Assembly: GCA_031264865.1 (NCBI GenBank)
Contig: JAISDJ010000323.1
Span: 1 to 34,089, forward strand
Direction of reading: 5' to 3'
DNA length: 34,089 bases
Source: Tannerellaceae bacterium
GTDB taxonomy: Bacteria; Bacteroidota; Bacteroidia; Bacteroidales; Tannerellaceae
Shown: piece by piece, positions 8,263-16,717 of the stretch
Layout: each line of letters begins with the position of its first letter
Position numbering within the stretch: the first letter of the stretch is position 1
Program-made: the position numbers and the translations under genes
Notes under the pieces: generated by a model
Told to the model about the DNA's origin: nothing
The model's database searches: none
The model's input: the letters and a program-made list of their open reading frames with translations, nothing else

Positions 8263-8324
8263 AAAGTAGTTAAAGTAGTTAAGTAGAAAAACAAAAAACT
8301 CCTTGATTCCTTTGACTCCTTATT
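8263..8324. repeat. two short degenerate 9-nt tandem repeats
   Basis: In the 310-bp gap after rfbA, AAAGTAGTT occurs twice exactly (8263-8271, 8272-8280) and then partly (AAGTAG, 8281-8286). A second 9-nt period run follows: ACTCCTTGA, TTCCTTTGA, CTCCTTATT (8298-8324). Nothing else is seen in the gap apart from the ompA promoter. Confidence 0.55.
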
Positions 8325-8465
8325 ACGATTCCGCACCAATTTTATGATGATACCACCTATTTAGGGTTCTTAGTGAAGCGATACCTTTGTTTTATATTTA
8401 TTTAGTAAGATAATGAATAGATTTTTAATTGTTTTACATTAAGTGAAACATTTTAAAGAAAGTAC

Positions 8466-8495
8466 TTGTTATAATGGGAAAAAGAGTTAAATTTG
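8466..8495 (+). promoter_or_regulatory. Bacteroidetes-type promoter of the OmpA-family gene
   Basis: TTG at 8466-8468, a 19-nt spacer, then TAAATTTG at 8488-8495: both elements of the Bacteroidetes sigma-A promoter at consensus spacing. A start of transcription near 8499 gives a leader of about 55-65 nt. A second exact -7 box, TACCTTTG, is at 8382-8389 but lacks a -33 element. Confidence 0.7.
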
Positions 8496-8564
8496 CCTCA
8501 AGTTTAGCCGTTCGTAGAAAGATTAATTTGGTAAAATGATTGTTTAATTAAAATGTTGATGAAT

Positions 8565-9719
8565 ATGAAAACAAAATTTTTGACTTTAGTGCTGTTGTCA
8601 TGCTTTGTTATTTCTGTTTCAGCTCAGGAGTATAAGCCACAGATTGGTTTTAGCACTGAGACAGGGTTGAAAACTAACTTCAAGAAAAACAAATTCGGCG
8701 ATAACTGGTTTATTTCTTTAGCCGGTGCCGGAACAATGTTTTTTGGAGATGATAACAATGATGCTGATTTTAAGGATCGTGTAACTGTTGTGCCTCAATT
8801 ATCAATTGGTAAATGGTTCAACCCCTATTTTGCATTGCGTATTCAAGGTACAGGCGGTGCATTACACGGATATGAAAACAGAGGTGGTGCAAGTTTGTTT
8901 TTGCAACATAACTATTTCGCAGGAGGCCACTTAGACTTTATGTTGGATCTTACAAATTATTGGGCTCCTTACCGTGAATCAAAAGTATTCCGTTTCATTC
9001 CCTGGATTGGTTTAGGTTACTCACAACGTTGGAGTAAAGATGAACAAAACATTCCAAGAACTGAATCTCCTACATTAAATACCGGTATTTTGACAGCTTT
9101 TCGTTTAGGCAAACATGTTGATTTCAACATCGAAGTACAAGGAGTGTTGTTGAATGAAGATTACAACCGGATTTACAAAAGGAAACTTAGTGATGGTATT
9201 GTTCAGGTTTCTGCCGGTCTCACATTCAAATTGGGCAAGACTGATTTTGAAGTTATCGAACCTATGGATTATGCCCTGTTAAATGATTTGAATGGACAAG
9301 TCAATGATTTACGTGCTCAAAATGCAGAGTTGAGCAAACGTCCGAAATCATGTCCGGATTGTCCGGAAGTTGTTCCTGCTAAGGTTGTAAACAACTATGC
9401 TGAAAACGTAGTATACTTCCGTATTAATAGTTCAAGAATTGATAAGAACCAACAAATCAATATCTTTAACACATCTGAATTTGTAAAAGAAAATAATATT
9501 CCGATTAAAGTTGTCGGTTATGCAGACAAAAATACCGGTACTTCTTCTTACAATATGGGGCTTTCGGAAAAACGTGCAAAAGCTGTTGCTAAAGAGCTTA
9601 TTGAAAAATACGGTATCAATTCTAACCAGATTTCTATTGAATGGAGAGGTTCCGACGAACAACCATACACAGAAAACAATTGGAACCGTGTAGTAATTAT
9701 GACTGCTGAAAGCAAATAA
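8565..9719 (+). CDS. OmpA-family outer membrane protein
   Basis: 384 residues from MKTKFLTLVLLSCF; in-frame Mets at 8553 and 8559 are alternative starts, but the chosen one gives the cleanest signal peptide (cleavage near SVSA-QEYKP). The N-terminal two thirds is rich in alternating aromatic and polar residues with a glycine-rich stretch, fitting a membrane beta-barrel. Residues near 245-265 form a short coiled stretch, followed by a cysteine-proline hinge (SCPDCPEVVP). The C-terminal 100 or so residues are an OmpA/MotB peptidoglycan-binding domain: VVYFRINSSRID, GYADKNTGTSSYNMGLSEKRAKAV and the closing NRVVIM. It ties the outer membrane to the cell wall and is probably abundant, which fits the strong promoter and strong terminator. 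Confidence 0.93.
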   Translation: MKTKFLTLVLLSCFVISVSAQEYKPQIGFSTETGLKTNFKKNKFGDNWFISLAGAGTMFFGDDNNDADFKDRVTVVPQLSIGKWFNPYFALRIQGTGGALHGYENRGGASLFLQHNYFAGGHLDFMLDLTNYWAPYRESKVFRFIPWIGLGYSQRWSKDEQNIPRTESPTLNTGILTAFRLGKHVDFNIEVQGVLLNEDYNRIYKRKLSDGIVQVSAGLTFKLGKTDFEVIEPMDYALLNDLNGQVNDLRAQNAELSKRPKSCPDCPEVVPAKVVNNYAENVVYFRINSSRIDKNQQINIFNTSEFVKENNIPIKVVGYADKNTGTSSYNMGLSEKRAKAVAKELIEKYGINSNQISIEWRGSDEQPYTENNWNRVVIMTAESK

Positions 9720-9742
9720 GGAATTATACAGATAAATCTTTA

Positions 9743-9775
9743 AAAGACTGCAATTCTATTGCAGTCTTTTTTTTT
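9743..9775 (+). terminator. intrinsic terminator of the OmpA-family gene
   Basis: A perfect 12-bp stem (AAAGACTGCAAT / ATTGCAGTCTTT, 9743-9754 and 9758-9769) with loop TCT runs into nine T residues (9767-9775). Confidence 0.92.
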
Positions 9776-9791
9776 GCTTAAAAATATTACT

Positions 9792-9799
9792 TACTTTTG
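9792..9799 (+). promoter_or_regulatory. -7 promoter box for the sugar transferase gene
   Basis: TACTTTTG matches TAnnTTTG exactly, 19 nt before the ATG at 9819. A TTG at 9774-9776, in the T-run of the upstream terminator, is only 15 nt away. Confidence 0.45.
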
Positions 9800-9818
9800 T
9801 GGGATTTTATCCTATTAT

Positions 9819-11219
9819 ATGGAGTTAAACTATAAAAAACGTGGAAATCTAATCCAATGGTTAATAGGAGTAGGAGATTTAATCGTATTAAATTTTTTAT
9901 TCTTTGTGATTTATTATTGGTTGGGCGATTTTTATGCACATGCAATAACCGGTTCATTAAGAGAAATAGTTTTACTCTTAAATTTCTGTTACTTTTTTGC
10001 TCTTTATTTTGTTCCTATTCAATTGCATCTTTCGGTTGTTTTTATTGATAAGGTTGTACAACGTTCTATATTTCTAATAACATTTTTTATCTTTTTATTT
10101 GCGACTTGCCTTGTATTTCTTAATGTAGGTGATACGTTAGCTACATTTTTGATTGTTTATTATGCTATTTTAATTGTCGTTTTTTCGTTATGGAGAGTCT
10201 TTGTACGTGTTGTTTTAAAAATATATCGCAGAAAAGGATACAATTTTAAGCGTATCATCATAATTGGAGCCGGTAAAAACGGAATGGAATTATATCGTTT
10301 AATGACGGAAGAACTGGCTTATGGTTTCATTGTGACGGGATTTTTTGATGATAATATCCAATTAAAGGAAGTGCTTCCCAATTATTTGGGAAAAACAGAT
10401 GAAGTCTACAAGTATGTATTGAATAATGATATTGACGAGATTTACTGTACATTACCAGGAACACAGGATGAGAAAATATTAAAGCTTTTGAATTTCTCGG
10501 AAAAGAACATGATACGCTTTTATATTGTTCCTGAATTTTACCGAAATGTAAAGAAAACCCTCGTAATGGAAGTAATGGAATCTATTCCATTATTGTCTGT
10601 GCGGAAAGAACCTCTTCAGTCTGCTCTTAACCGTGCTGTTAAAAGAAGCTTTGATATTGTTTTTTCTTTTTTTGTATTAATAACGATTTATCCGATACTA
10701 TATATAATATTAGGAGTGTTGATCAAGATGTCGTCACCTGGTCCGATTCTGTTTAAACAAAAGCGAACAGGATTGTACGGACGTGATTTTGAATGTTATA
10801 AGTTCAGAACGATGAAAGTGAACTCGTATGCCGACACATTACAAGCTGCAAAAGATGATCCGCGTAAAACCAGGTTAGGTGATTTTTTAAGGAAAACAAA
10901 TTTGGATGAATTTCCCCAATTTATAAATGTATTGAAAGGAGATATGTCGGTGGTAGGCCCCCGCCCGCATATGCTCAAACATACCGAACAATATTCAGCT
11001 CTTATTGACAAGTATATGATTCGTCATTTAGTTAAACCGGGAGTAACCGGTTGGGCTCAAGTAACCGGCTATAGAGGAGAAACGAAAACACTAGAACAAA
11101 TGGAAGGTAGAGTAAAACGAGATGTGTGGTATATCGAGAATTGGTCTTTTGTTCTGGATCTGAAAATAATTGTTGTTACTCTGCTGAATATGTTTAAAGG
11201 TGAAAGAAATGCTTATTAA
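9819..11219 (+). CDS. undecaprenyl-phosphate sugar phosphotransferase (WcaJ-type, initiates exopolysaccharide)
   Basis: 466 residues. This polytopic phosphoglycosyl transferase moves a sugar-1-phosphate from a UDP-sugar to undecaprenyl phosphate at the inner membrane, the first committed step of a capsule or exopolysaccharide. It has four to five N-terminal helices (about residues 15-125) and a nucleotide-binding-like domain (RIIIIGAGKNGMEL, 145-158). The C-terminal bacterial sugar transferase domain runs from KRSFDIVFS (275) and includes FKQKRTG, YKFRTM, the catalytic Asp363-Glu364 pair in NLDEFPQ, and VVGPRPH. The open frame runs up to 9759, inside the upstream terminator, so the Met at 9819 after the promoter box is the true start. 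No glycosyltransferase cluster is adjacent; with rfbA 1.5 kb upstream it suggests scattered polysaccharide genes. Confidence 0.92.
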   Translation: MELNYKKRGNLIQWLIGVGDLIVLNFLFFVIYYWLGDFYAHAITGSLREIVLLLNFCYFFALYFVPIQLHLSVVFIDKVVQRSIFLITFFIFLFATCLVFLNVGDTLATFLIVYYAILIVVFSLWRVFVRVVLKIYRRKGYNFKRIIIIGAGKNGMELYRLMTEELAYGFIVTGFFDDNIQLKEVLPNYLGKTDEVYKYVLNNDIDEIYCTLPGTQDEKILKLLNFSEKNMIRFYIVPEFYRNVKKTLVMEVMESIPLLSVRKEPLQSALNRAVKRSFDIVFSFFVLITIYPILYIILGVLIKMSSPGPILFKQKRTGLYGRDFECYKFRTMKVNSYADTLQAAKDDPRKTRLGDFLRKTNLDEFPQFINVLKGDMSVVGPRPHMLKHTEQYSALIDKYMIRHLVKPGVTGWAQVTGYRGETKTLEQMEGRVKRDVWYIENWSFVLDLKIIVVTLLNMFKGERNAY

Positions 11220-11275
11220 AAGTAAAGAACTGCACACTTTTAATCTTTTTGTGTAATCCATGTGTTTTTTTATAG

Positions 11276-11283
11276 TATATTTG
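11276..11283 (+). promoter_or_regulatory. -7 promoter box abutting the ruvX start
   Basis: TATATTTG matches TAnnTTTG exactly and ends 7 nt before the ATG, implying a leader of only about 4 nt. The nearest upstream TTG (11249-11251) is 24 nt away, longer than ideal. Confidence 0.5.
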
Positions 11284-11290
11284 TATCCGA

Positions 11291-11710
11291 ATGGGAAGGA
11301 TATTGGCTATAGATTACGGACGTAAACGTTCCGGTTTGGCAATTACGGATACATTACAATTGATTGCTAATGGTCTTACTACAGTTCCAAGTGGTGAACT
11401 TATTAGTTATCTTAGTAATTATATATTACGCGAACCGGTAGATTTATTTGTAATCGGACTTCCGAAACAGATGAATAACGAAGCATCTGAAAATATGAAA
11501 TATATTGAAGCATTTGTTACCCATTTAAAACGAACAATACCGGATATACCTGTACAGTATTACGATGAACGCTTTACTTCTGTATTGGCTAAAAAGGCAT
11601 TAATAGAAGGAGGAGCGAAGAAAAAAACAAGGCAGCAAAAAGCTCTAATTGATGAAATCAGTGCAGTTATCATCTTGCAATCCTATTTAGAAAGCAGAAG
11701 AATACAATAA
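11291..11710 (+). CDS. ruvX: Holliday junction resolvase-like RuvX/YqgF
   Basis: 139 residues, the family's usual length. This RNase H-fold nuclease is linked to pre-16S rRNA 5' maturation in Escherichia coli, and a Holliday junction role was first proposed. Motifs in order: [16 protein letters not shown] with the first acidic residue at Asp8, [10 protein letters not shown] (GLP motif), YYDERFTS (Asp92/Glu93) and [13 protein letters not shown] (Asp121/Glu122). It is the first gene of a unit with def, whose ATG is 10 nt downstream of the ruvX stop. Confidence 0.94.
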   Translation: MGRILAIDYGRKRSGLAITDTLQLIANGLTTVPSGELISYLSNYILREPVDLFVIGLPKQMNNEASENMKYIEAFVTHLKRTIPDIPVQYYDERFTSVLAKKALIEGGAKKKTRQQKALIDEISAVIILQSYLESRRIQ

Positions 11711-11720
11711 AAATAGTTTT

Positions 11721-12278
11721 ATGATTTTACCAATATATTTATATGGCCAGCAGGTCTTAAGAAAAGAGGCAGAAGAAGTGCCGAAAGACTATCCTCAATT
11801 AAAAGAGTTAGTAGCGAATATGTTTGAAACCATGTATCATGCGGATGGTGTGGGATTGGCCGCGCCACAAGTGGGTTTATCTCTCCGTTTGTTTGTTGTA
11901 GACGGTAATGTTATGGCTGATGACTTTCCTGAATGTAAAGGATTTAAACGTGCGATGATTAATCCCTCTATTATTAAATGTAGTGAAGACGAAATCTTGC
12001 TAGAGGAAGGTTGTCTAAGTTTGCCCGGTATACATGAGAAAGTATCTCGTCCGGCAAAAATCCGTATCAAATATATGGATGAGAACCTTGTAGAACATGA
12101 AGAAGATATAGAAGGTTTCTCAGCGCGTATCGTACAGCATGAATACGAACATCTGGAAGGTCATATATTTATAGACAATATTTCCGCCATACGTAAGCAA
12201 TTAAATAAAGGTAAACTAAATAATATAATAAAAGGAACAACCAATTGTTCTTACAAAACGAAGGCTGTCGGAAAATGA
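11721..12278 (+). CDS. def: peptide deformylase
   Basis: 185 residues. It removes the formyl group from the initiator methionine of new proteins in the cytosol. All three family motifs are present: [10 protein letters not shown] (43-52), EGCLSLPG with metal ligand Cys98, and QHEYEHLEG with His140, catalytic Glu141 and His144. QHEYEHL differs slightly from the more common QHExDHL (Glu for Asp), which should not affect metal binding. The gene follows ruvX by 10 nt. Its TGA overlaps a possible upstream start (ATGA at 12275-12278) for the next gene. Confidence 0.96.
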   Translation: MILPIYLYGQQVLRKEAEEVPKDYPQLKELVANMFETMYHADGVGLAAPQVGLSLRLFVVDGNVMADDFPECKGFKRAMINPSIIKCSEDEILLEEGCLSLPGIHEKVSRPAKIRIKYMDENLVEHEEDIEGFSARIVQHEYEHLEGHIFIDNISAIRKQLNKGKLNNIIKGTTNCSYKTKAVGK

Positions 12279-12301
12279 CAACCCAATACAAATCAAACAC
12301 T

Positions 12302-13849
12302 ATGACAGATTTAGAAAAAAACATTCAAGCGCTACGTGAAAAGAAAGCTGTTGTTGAGAAGGGCGGGGGAGAAGCTGCTATCGAGAAACAAGAAGCTATG
12401 GGTAAACTTACGGCACGTAAGCGTATCTTATCATTGTTAGATCCGGATTCATTTCATGAATATGATATGTTTGTGAAACATGACGGCCGTGATTTTGGAA
12501 TGGATAAGAAAGACTTTCCCGGTGATGGAGTAGTTACCGGTACCGGTACTATTTTTGGAGCTCCTGTTTGTATATATGCACAGGATTTCACTGTAGCCGG
12601 AGGTTCGTTAGGATTACAGCATGCCCGTAAAATCACTAAGATTATGGATCATGCTTTGAAAATGAAATGCCCTATTATTGGTATTAATGATTCGGGTGGA
12701 GCTCGTATACAAGAAGGTGTTCAAGCCTTGGCAGGATATGGAGAAATATTCTATCGGAATACGATTGCTTCCGGTGTTATTCCTCAGATATCACTTATTT
12801 TAGGGCCTTGTGCCGGCGGCGCTGTTTACTCTCCGGCATTGACAGACTTTGTGTTTGTTGTAGAAAATATTTCTAAAATGTTTATAACGGGGCCTAATGT
12901 TATTAAGACGGTATTAGGTGAAGATATATCCATGGAAGATTTAGGAGGCGCCCGTGTCCATGCGGAAATAACGGGTAATGCTCATTTCTATGCAACAAGC
13001 GAACAGGAATGTTTTGACCAAATTAAGCGTTTGGTTAGTTTTATTCCTTGGAATAATACAACAAAAGCAAAATCGATTGAACCTCAAGATCCCAGTACAA
13101 AACTGAATATTGGAGGTATTATTCCTGCTGATCCTAAGTTGCCTTATGATGTTCGCGACATTATTCAATGTCTTGTTGATGATTCTGATTTCCTTGAAGT
13201 ACAGGAGTTGTGGGCTGCTAACATGGTAATAGGTTTTGGACGTATGGATGGCGAAACGGTTGGTTTTGTAGCTAATCAGCCTATGGTGTTGGCCGGAGTT
13301 TTGGATTGCGACAGTTCGGATAAGGCTGCTCGTTTTATCCGTTTTTGTGATTCGTTTAATATTCCTATTATAACATTAGAAGATATGCCGGGTTACCTGC
13401 CTGGTGTGGATCAGGAACATGCAGGCGTAATTCGTCATGGAGCAAAAGTATTATATGCCTATTCGGAAGCTACCGTACCTAAAATTACAGTTATTTTGAG
13501 AAAAGCATATGGAGGAGGTTATATTGCGATGAATTCACGCCATTTAGGCGCCGACTTTACTTTTGCCTGGCCAACAGCCGAAATTGCAGTAATGGGACCT
13601 GAAGGTGCAGCTAATATTATCTTCCGTAAAGAAATCATGGAAGCGGAAGATCAAGATGTTATGCGCCAACAAAAAGTAAAAGAATATATCGAGAAATTTG
13701 CTAATCCATATGTAGCGGCATCTAAAGGATTTATTGATTCTGTTATTGAACCAAAGGAAACACGTTCCTTATTATTGCATGCATTGAAACTTTCAGTATT
13801 GAAGGAAGAATACAGACCGGCTAAGAAACACGGACTTCCTCCATTCTAA
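12302..13849 (+). CDS. acyl-CoA carboxyltransferase beta subunit (methylmalonyl-CoA decarboxylase alpha / propionyl-CoA carboxylase beta type)
   Basis: 515 residues from MTDLEKNIQALREKK, the start favoured by the family N-terminus; upstream in-frame starts lie at 12275 (ATGA overlap with def) and 12245. It moves carboxyl groups between biotin and an acyl-CoA, in propionate and succinate metabolism. The two crotonase-like halves are clear: VAGGSLGLQHARKI and INDSGGARIQEGV in the first with GPCAGGAVYSPALTDF; PGYLPGVDQEHAGVIRHGAK and RKAYGGGYIAM in the second. A biotin carrier protein follows after 18 nt. Neither a biotin carboxylase (which would make this PccB) nor a membrane decarboxylase subunit or epimerase (which would make it MmdA) is in the window, so the two readings cannot be separated here. 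Confidence 0.92.
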   Translation: MTDLEKNIQALREKKAVVEKGGGEAAIEKQEAMGKLTARKRILSLLDPDSFHEYDMFVKHDGRDFGMDKKDFPGDGVVTGTGTIFGAPVCIYAQDFTVAGGSLGLQHARKITKIMDHALKMKCPIIGINDSGGARIQEGVQALAGYGEIFYRNTIASGVIPQISLILGPCAGGAVYSPALTDFVFVVENISKMFITGPNVIKTVLGEDISMEDLGGARVHAEITGNAHFYATSEQECFDQIKRLVSFIPWNNTTKAKSIEPQDPSTKLNIGGIIPADPKLPYDVRDIIQCLVDDSDFLEVQELWAANMVIGFGRMDGETVGFVANQPMVLAGVLDCDSSDKAARFIRFCDSFNIPIITLEDMPGYLPGVDQEHAGVIRHGAKVLYAYSEATVPKITVILRKAYGGGYIAMNSRHLGADFTFAWPTAEIAVMGPEGAANIIFRKEIMEAEDQDVMRQQKVKEYIEKFANPYVAASKGFIDSVIEPKETRSLLLHALKLSVLKEEYRPAKKHGLPPF

Positions 13850-13867
13850 TAAATAGAAAAACAGAGT

Positions 13868-14185
13868 ATGGAAAATCAATTTGTAGATTTTGTAGTTACC
13901 GCCCGTAAGTATAAAACGCTGCTTACCAATAAATATAAGAACCGTCCGTTGTGGCATAAACATGAATTAGGTGAAGTTAATTCAACTCTTCCGGGTACCG
14001 TTATCCAGATAATGGTAAAGGAAGGACAGAACGTAGAGGAAGGTGAATTATTACTTATTCTTGAGGCAATGAAAATGATGAATCGTATCGTTGCTCCTGT
14101 ATCGGGAACAATAAAAGAAATTCTTGTAGAGGAAGGTGATAAGATTAGTAAAACTCATTTGATGATAAAAATAGATCCGAAATAA
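13868..14185 (+). CDS. biotin carboxyl carrier protein
   Basis: 105 residues. The N-terminal 35 are family-specific, then a lipoyl/biotinyl domain: LPGTVIQIMVKEGQNVEEGE, the biotinylation motif EAMKM with target Lys69, and PVSGTIKEILVEEGD as the second hairpin. It carries CO2 on biotin between partner subunits. It sits 18 nt after the carboxyltransferase gene and surely works with it. No Pro/Ala-rich linker, long in some decarboxylase gamma subunits, is seen. Confidence 0.93.
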   Translation: MENQFVDFVVTARKYKTLLTNKYKNRPLWHKHELGEVNSTLPGTVIQIMVKEGQNVEEGELLLILEAMKMMNRIVAPVSGTIKEILVEEGDKISKTHLMIKIDPK

Positions 14186-14196
14186 GATAAATTACT

Positions 14197-14204
14197 TACT
14201 TTTG
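14197..14204 (+). promoter_or_regulatory. -7 promoter box for the large TPR gene
   Basis: TACTTTTG matches TAnnTTTG exactly, 21 nt before the ATG. No -33 TTG is seen. Confidence 0.45.
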
Positions 14205-14225
14205 TCTTTCAACATTTTATAGTGA

Positions 14226-16313
14226 ATGAAAAAGGCAATCATTTTTATAATCTTATCTATCTGTTCATCAACGCTATTTGCACAGATTAATACAGACAGG
14301 GTACTAACGATAGGACGTAATGCTCTTTATTTTGAGGATTACGTCCTGTCTATTCAATATTTTAACCAGGTTATTAGAGCGAAACCATGGATGGCGGAAC
14401 CTTATTTTTATCGTGCCGTTGCCAAAATTAACCTGGATGATTTTAAGGGAGCTGAAGAAGACTGCACATTATGTCTTGAACGGAACCCTTTTTTAGTTCA
14501 GGCTTATTTTGCCCGAGGAATAGCCCGCCAGAGTCAGGATAATTATAGTGGGGCAATTGAAGATTACAACAAGGGACTGGGATTCAGGCCGGAAGACCGT
14601 CAGATGCTTGTTAATAAAGCAGTAGCTTATATCCAGAAAAAAGATTATGATGGAGCTGAAGCTGTGTTTGAAGACTTAATGAAAGCCCACTCCAAATATG
14701 CTATGAATTACCTTACCCGTGGGGCCATGTATCTCGAAAAAGGAGATACGATACAAGCATTACAAGATTATAATGTAGCTATAGACATGGATCCCTATTA
14801 TGCTCCGGCTTATGGTAATCGTGCAATCGTTCATTATCAAATGCATGATTTGGACAACGCTTTATCTGATTTGAATGAAGCAATTCGCCTTAATACACGT
14901 GAAAGTGGGTTTTATATTAATCGCGGATTGGTTCGATACCAATTGAATGATTTACGAGGAGCTATGGCTGATTACGATCAGGTAATCAGTTGGGATAGCC
15001 GGAATCTGATAGCCCACTTCAATCGAGGACTATTACGTTTCCAGGTAGGTGATAACAATCGGGCTATAGAAGACTTTGATGTTGTCATCGAAGAAGAACC
15101 AGATAACTATATGGCTTATTATAACAGAGCTTTACTTCGTTATGAAACCGGTGATTATGGTGGTGCGGTACAAGATTTTAGCGCAGTAATTGAGCATTAT
15201 CCTAATTTCGTGCCAGGTTATTATGCGCGTTCCGAAGCCAAACGTAAAATGCGAGATAATGTGGGAGCCGATCGCGACTATTGGACTGCTTTTGAAATAG
15301 AAGAAAAACTAAATAAAGGGCTACAAACCGGAACATCAGGCGGCGAGTCTTCTGCTACGGCCGATACTAATTCGGAAGATAATACCCGCGAGCAGTCCGA
15401 TAAGAATATCAATAAGTTTAATCGTCTGGTAGTTTATGATAAAGATGAAGAACGAAAGAGTAAATACCAAAGTGATATTAGAGGCCGTGTACAAGATAAG
15501 AACGTAAAAGTAGACCTTGAACTTTTATTTGTTCTCACTTATTACGAAAAAGCTGATCAGGTTAAGAAATTGATATATTACGACAAGATGGTAGAGGACT
15601 TTAATGCCCGTATGATACTTTCCCGTAAATTACGTCTTACAAATCAGGAAGCTGCTTTAACTGAAAGCCAGATAGCAGCACATTTTGCTTCGATTAATGA
15701 TTGTTCAGCTGAAATAGAGAAAGACCCTGCGAATGTAAATGCTTATTTTGGACGTGCATTAGATTATATGTTAGTGCAGGATTTTGCAGAGGCTATAAAA
15801 GATTATGACAAAGTATTAAATTTAGACCCTGGCTTTGTAATGGCTTATTTCAATAGAGCGGTTGTGCGATATAAGCAATTAGAATATTCTTTATCTCAAT
15901 CATCTGTCAATGAAATAAGCGATCTTACTTCCATGAACTTTAATATTGGTAAACAATCAACAACTACAACAAATGATGTTCCTTCGGCCCGATTGAAAGA
16001 TAATCAAAGGGCTCATGAGCATGAACTGATTGTGCGCGATTATGATATGGTAATCAAACTGAATCCGGGATTTGTATATGCTTATTTCAACAGAGGGAAT
16101 CTTCGTTGCTCACAACATGATTTCCGGGCAGCTATCCAAGATTATACAGAAGCGATAACACGCGACCCTGATTTTGCCGAAGCCTATTTCAACCGCGGCC
16201 TTGCCAGGCTTTCACAAGGCGATGCCAACCGGGGAATTGCAGATTTAAGTAAAGCCGGCGAACTGGGTATCATTAATGCATACAGTATTATAAAAAGAAT
16301 GACGAGTAATTAG
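14226..16313 (+). CDS. exported tetratricopeptide-repeat protein
   Basis: 695 residues with a Sec signal peptide (MKKAIIFIILSICSSTLFA-QINTD). Two blocks of tetratricopeptide repeats are visible. Residues about 25-355 carry roughly nine to ten repeats of the form AYxNRAxxxYxxxDxxxAxxDxxxAIxxxP. Residues about 495-690 carry four or so, two of them separated by an inserted Ser/Thr/Asn-rich loop. Between the blocks lie a Gly/Ser/Thr-rich acidic linker (about 355-385) and a non-repeat segment rich in Lys, Asp and Tyr. It is probably a periplasmic scaffold for protein-protein contacts; partners are unknown. It has its own promoter box and is followed by a strong terminator, so it is transcribed alone. 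Confidence 0.88.
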   Translation: MKKAIIFIILSICSSTLFAQINTDRVLTIGRNALYFEDYVLSIQYFNQVIRAKPWMAEPYFYRAVAKINLDDFKGAEEDCTLCLERNPFLVQAYFARGIARQSQDNYSGAIEDYNKGLGFRPEDRQMLVNKAVAYIQKKDYDGAEAVFEDLMKAHSKYAMNYLTRGAMYLEKGDTIQALQDYNVAIDMDPYYAPAYGNRAIVHYQMHDLDNALSDLNEAIRLNTRESGFYINRGLVRYQLNDLRGAMADYDQVISWDSRNLIAHFNRGLLRFQVGDNNRAIEDFDVVIEEEPDNYMAYYNRALLRYETGDYGGAVQDFSAVIEHYPNFVPGYYARSEAKRKMRDNVGADRDYWTAFEIEEKLNKGLQTGTSGGESSATADTNSEDNTREQSDKNINKFNRLVVYDKDEERKSKYQSDIRGRVQDKNVKVDLELLFVLTYYEKADQVKKLIYYDKMVEDFNARMILSRKLRLTNQEAALTESQIAAHFASINDCSAEIEKDPANVNAYFGRALDYMLVQDFAEAIKDYDKVLNLDPGFVMAYFNRAVVRYKQLEYSLSQSSVNEISDLTSMNFNIGKQSTTTTNDVPSARLKDNQRAHEHELIVRDYDMVIKLNPGFVYAYFNRGNLRCSQHDFRAAIQDYTEAITRDPDFAEAYFNRGLARLSQGDANRGIADLSKAGELGIINAYSIIKRMTSN

Positions 16314-16352
16314 TGTTTGTCTATAATTCTACGTTGACACATTAAAAATTTC

Positions 16353-16388
16353 ATGCCTATCTTTTTTCAAAAAGGTAGGCATCTTTTT
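16353..16388 (+). terminator. intrinsic terminator of the large TPR gene
   Basis: A 13-bp stem with one G-T pair (16353-16365 / 16370-16382, outer arms ATGCCTA and TAGGCAT) and a TTCA loop is followed by C and five Ts. Confidence 0.9.
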
Positions 16389-16686
16389 CAAACTATCTTG
16401 CGTAATAAAAAAAATGCCGGACAATTTTCACAAACTATCCGGACAAGTCTTTCGAAAAGCTTTTTAGTTTTTTTGATTCTCCATCTTAGTTAAGTTGTGC
16501 TATTTAATTGTGTTTGCGTTATTATTATAGCAAAACTTCTTTTTGTTATGATGAAAATAAAAAGCATTCGATATATTTTGCAAAAAAAATAGTTTGACAA
16601 ATAATATTTTACATGTTGTTTGTTTAAAATACACTATATTACAAGTAAAATACCTTAGTGCATTTTTCGTTGTCACTTTTTCTACA
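16389..16686. other. non-coding AT-rich stretch before the XRE gene
   Basis: No convincing gene. It holds a direct repeat CAAACTATC (16389-16397, 16431-16439), a direct repeat CCGGACAA (16417-16424, 16439-16446) whose CCGGA/TCCGG parts can pair (16417-16421 / 16438-16442), and then about 200 nt of plain AT-rich sequence. Confidence 0.4.
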
Positions 16687-16694
16687 TATTTTTG
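16687..16694 (+). promoter_or_regulatory. -7 promoter box for the XRE regulator
   Basis: TATTTTTG matches TAnnTTTG exactly, 23 nt before the ATG. No properly spaced -33 TTG was found. Confidence 0.45.
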
Positions 16695-16717
16695 TATATG
16701 ATAATAATAATTGAGAT

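Noticed and set aside
9759..9818. Upstream start for the sugar transferase
   Set aside because: It lies inside the ompA terminator and promoter box, so it cannot be on the main transcript.
12245..12301. Longer N-terminus of the carboxyltransferase overlapping def
   Set aside because: The added residues do not look like the family, and the conserved N-terminal helix starts at 12302. The ATGA overlap at 12275 remains an alternative.
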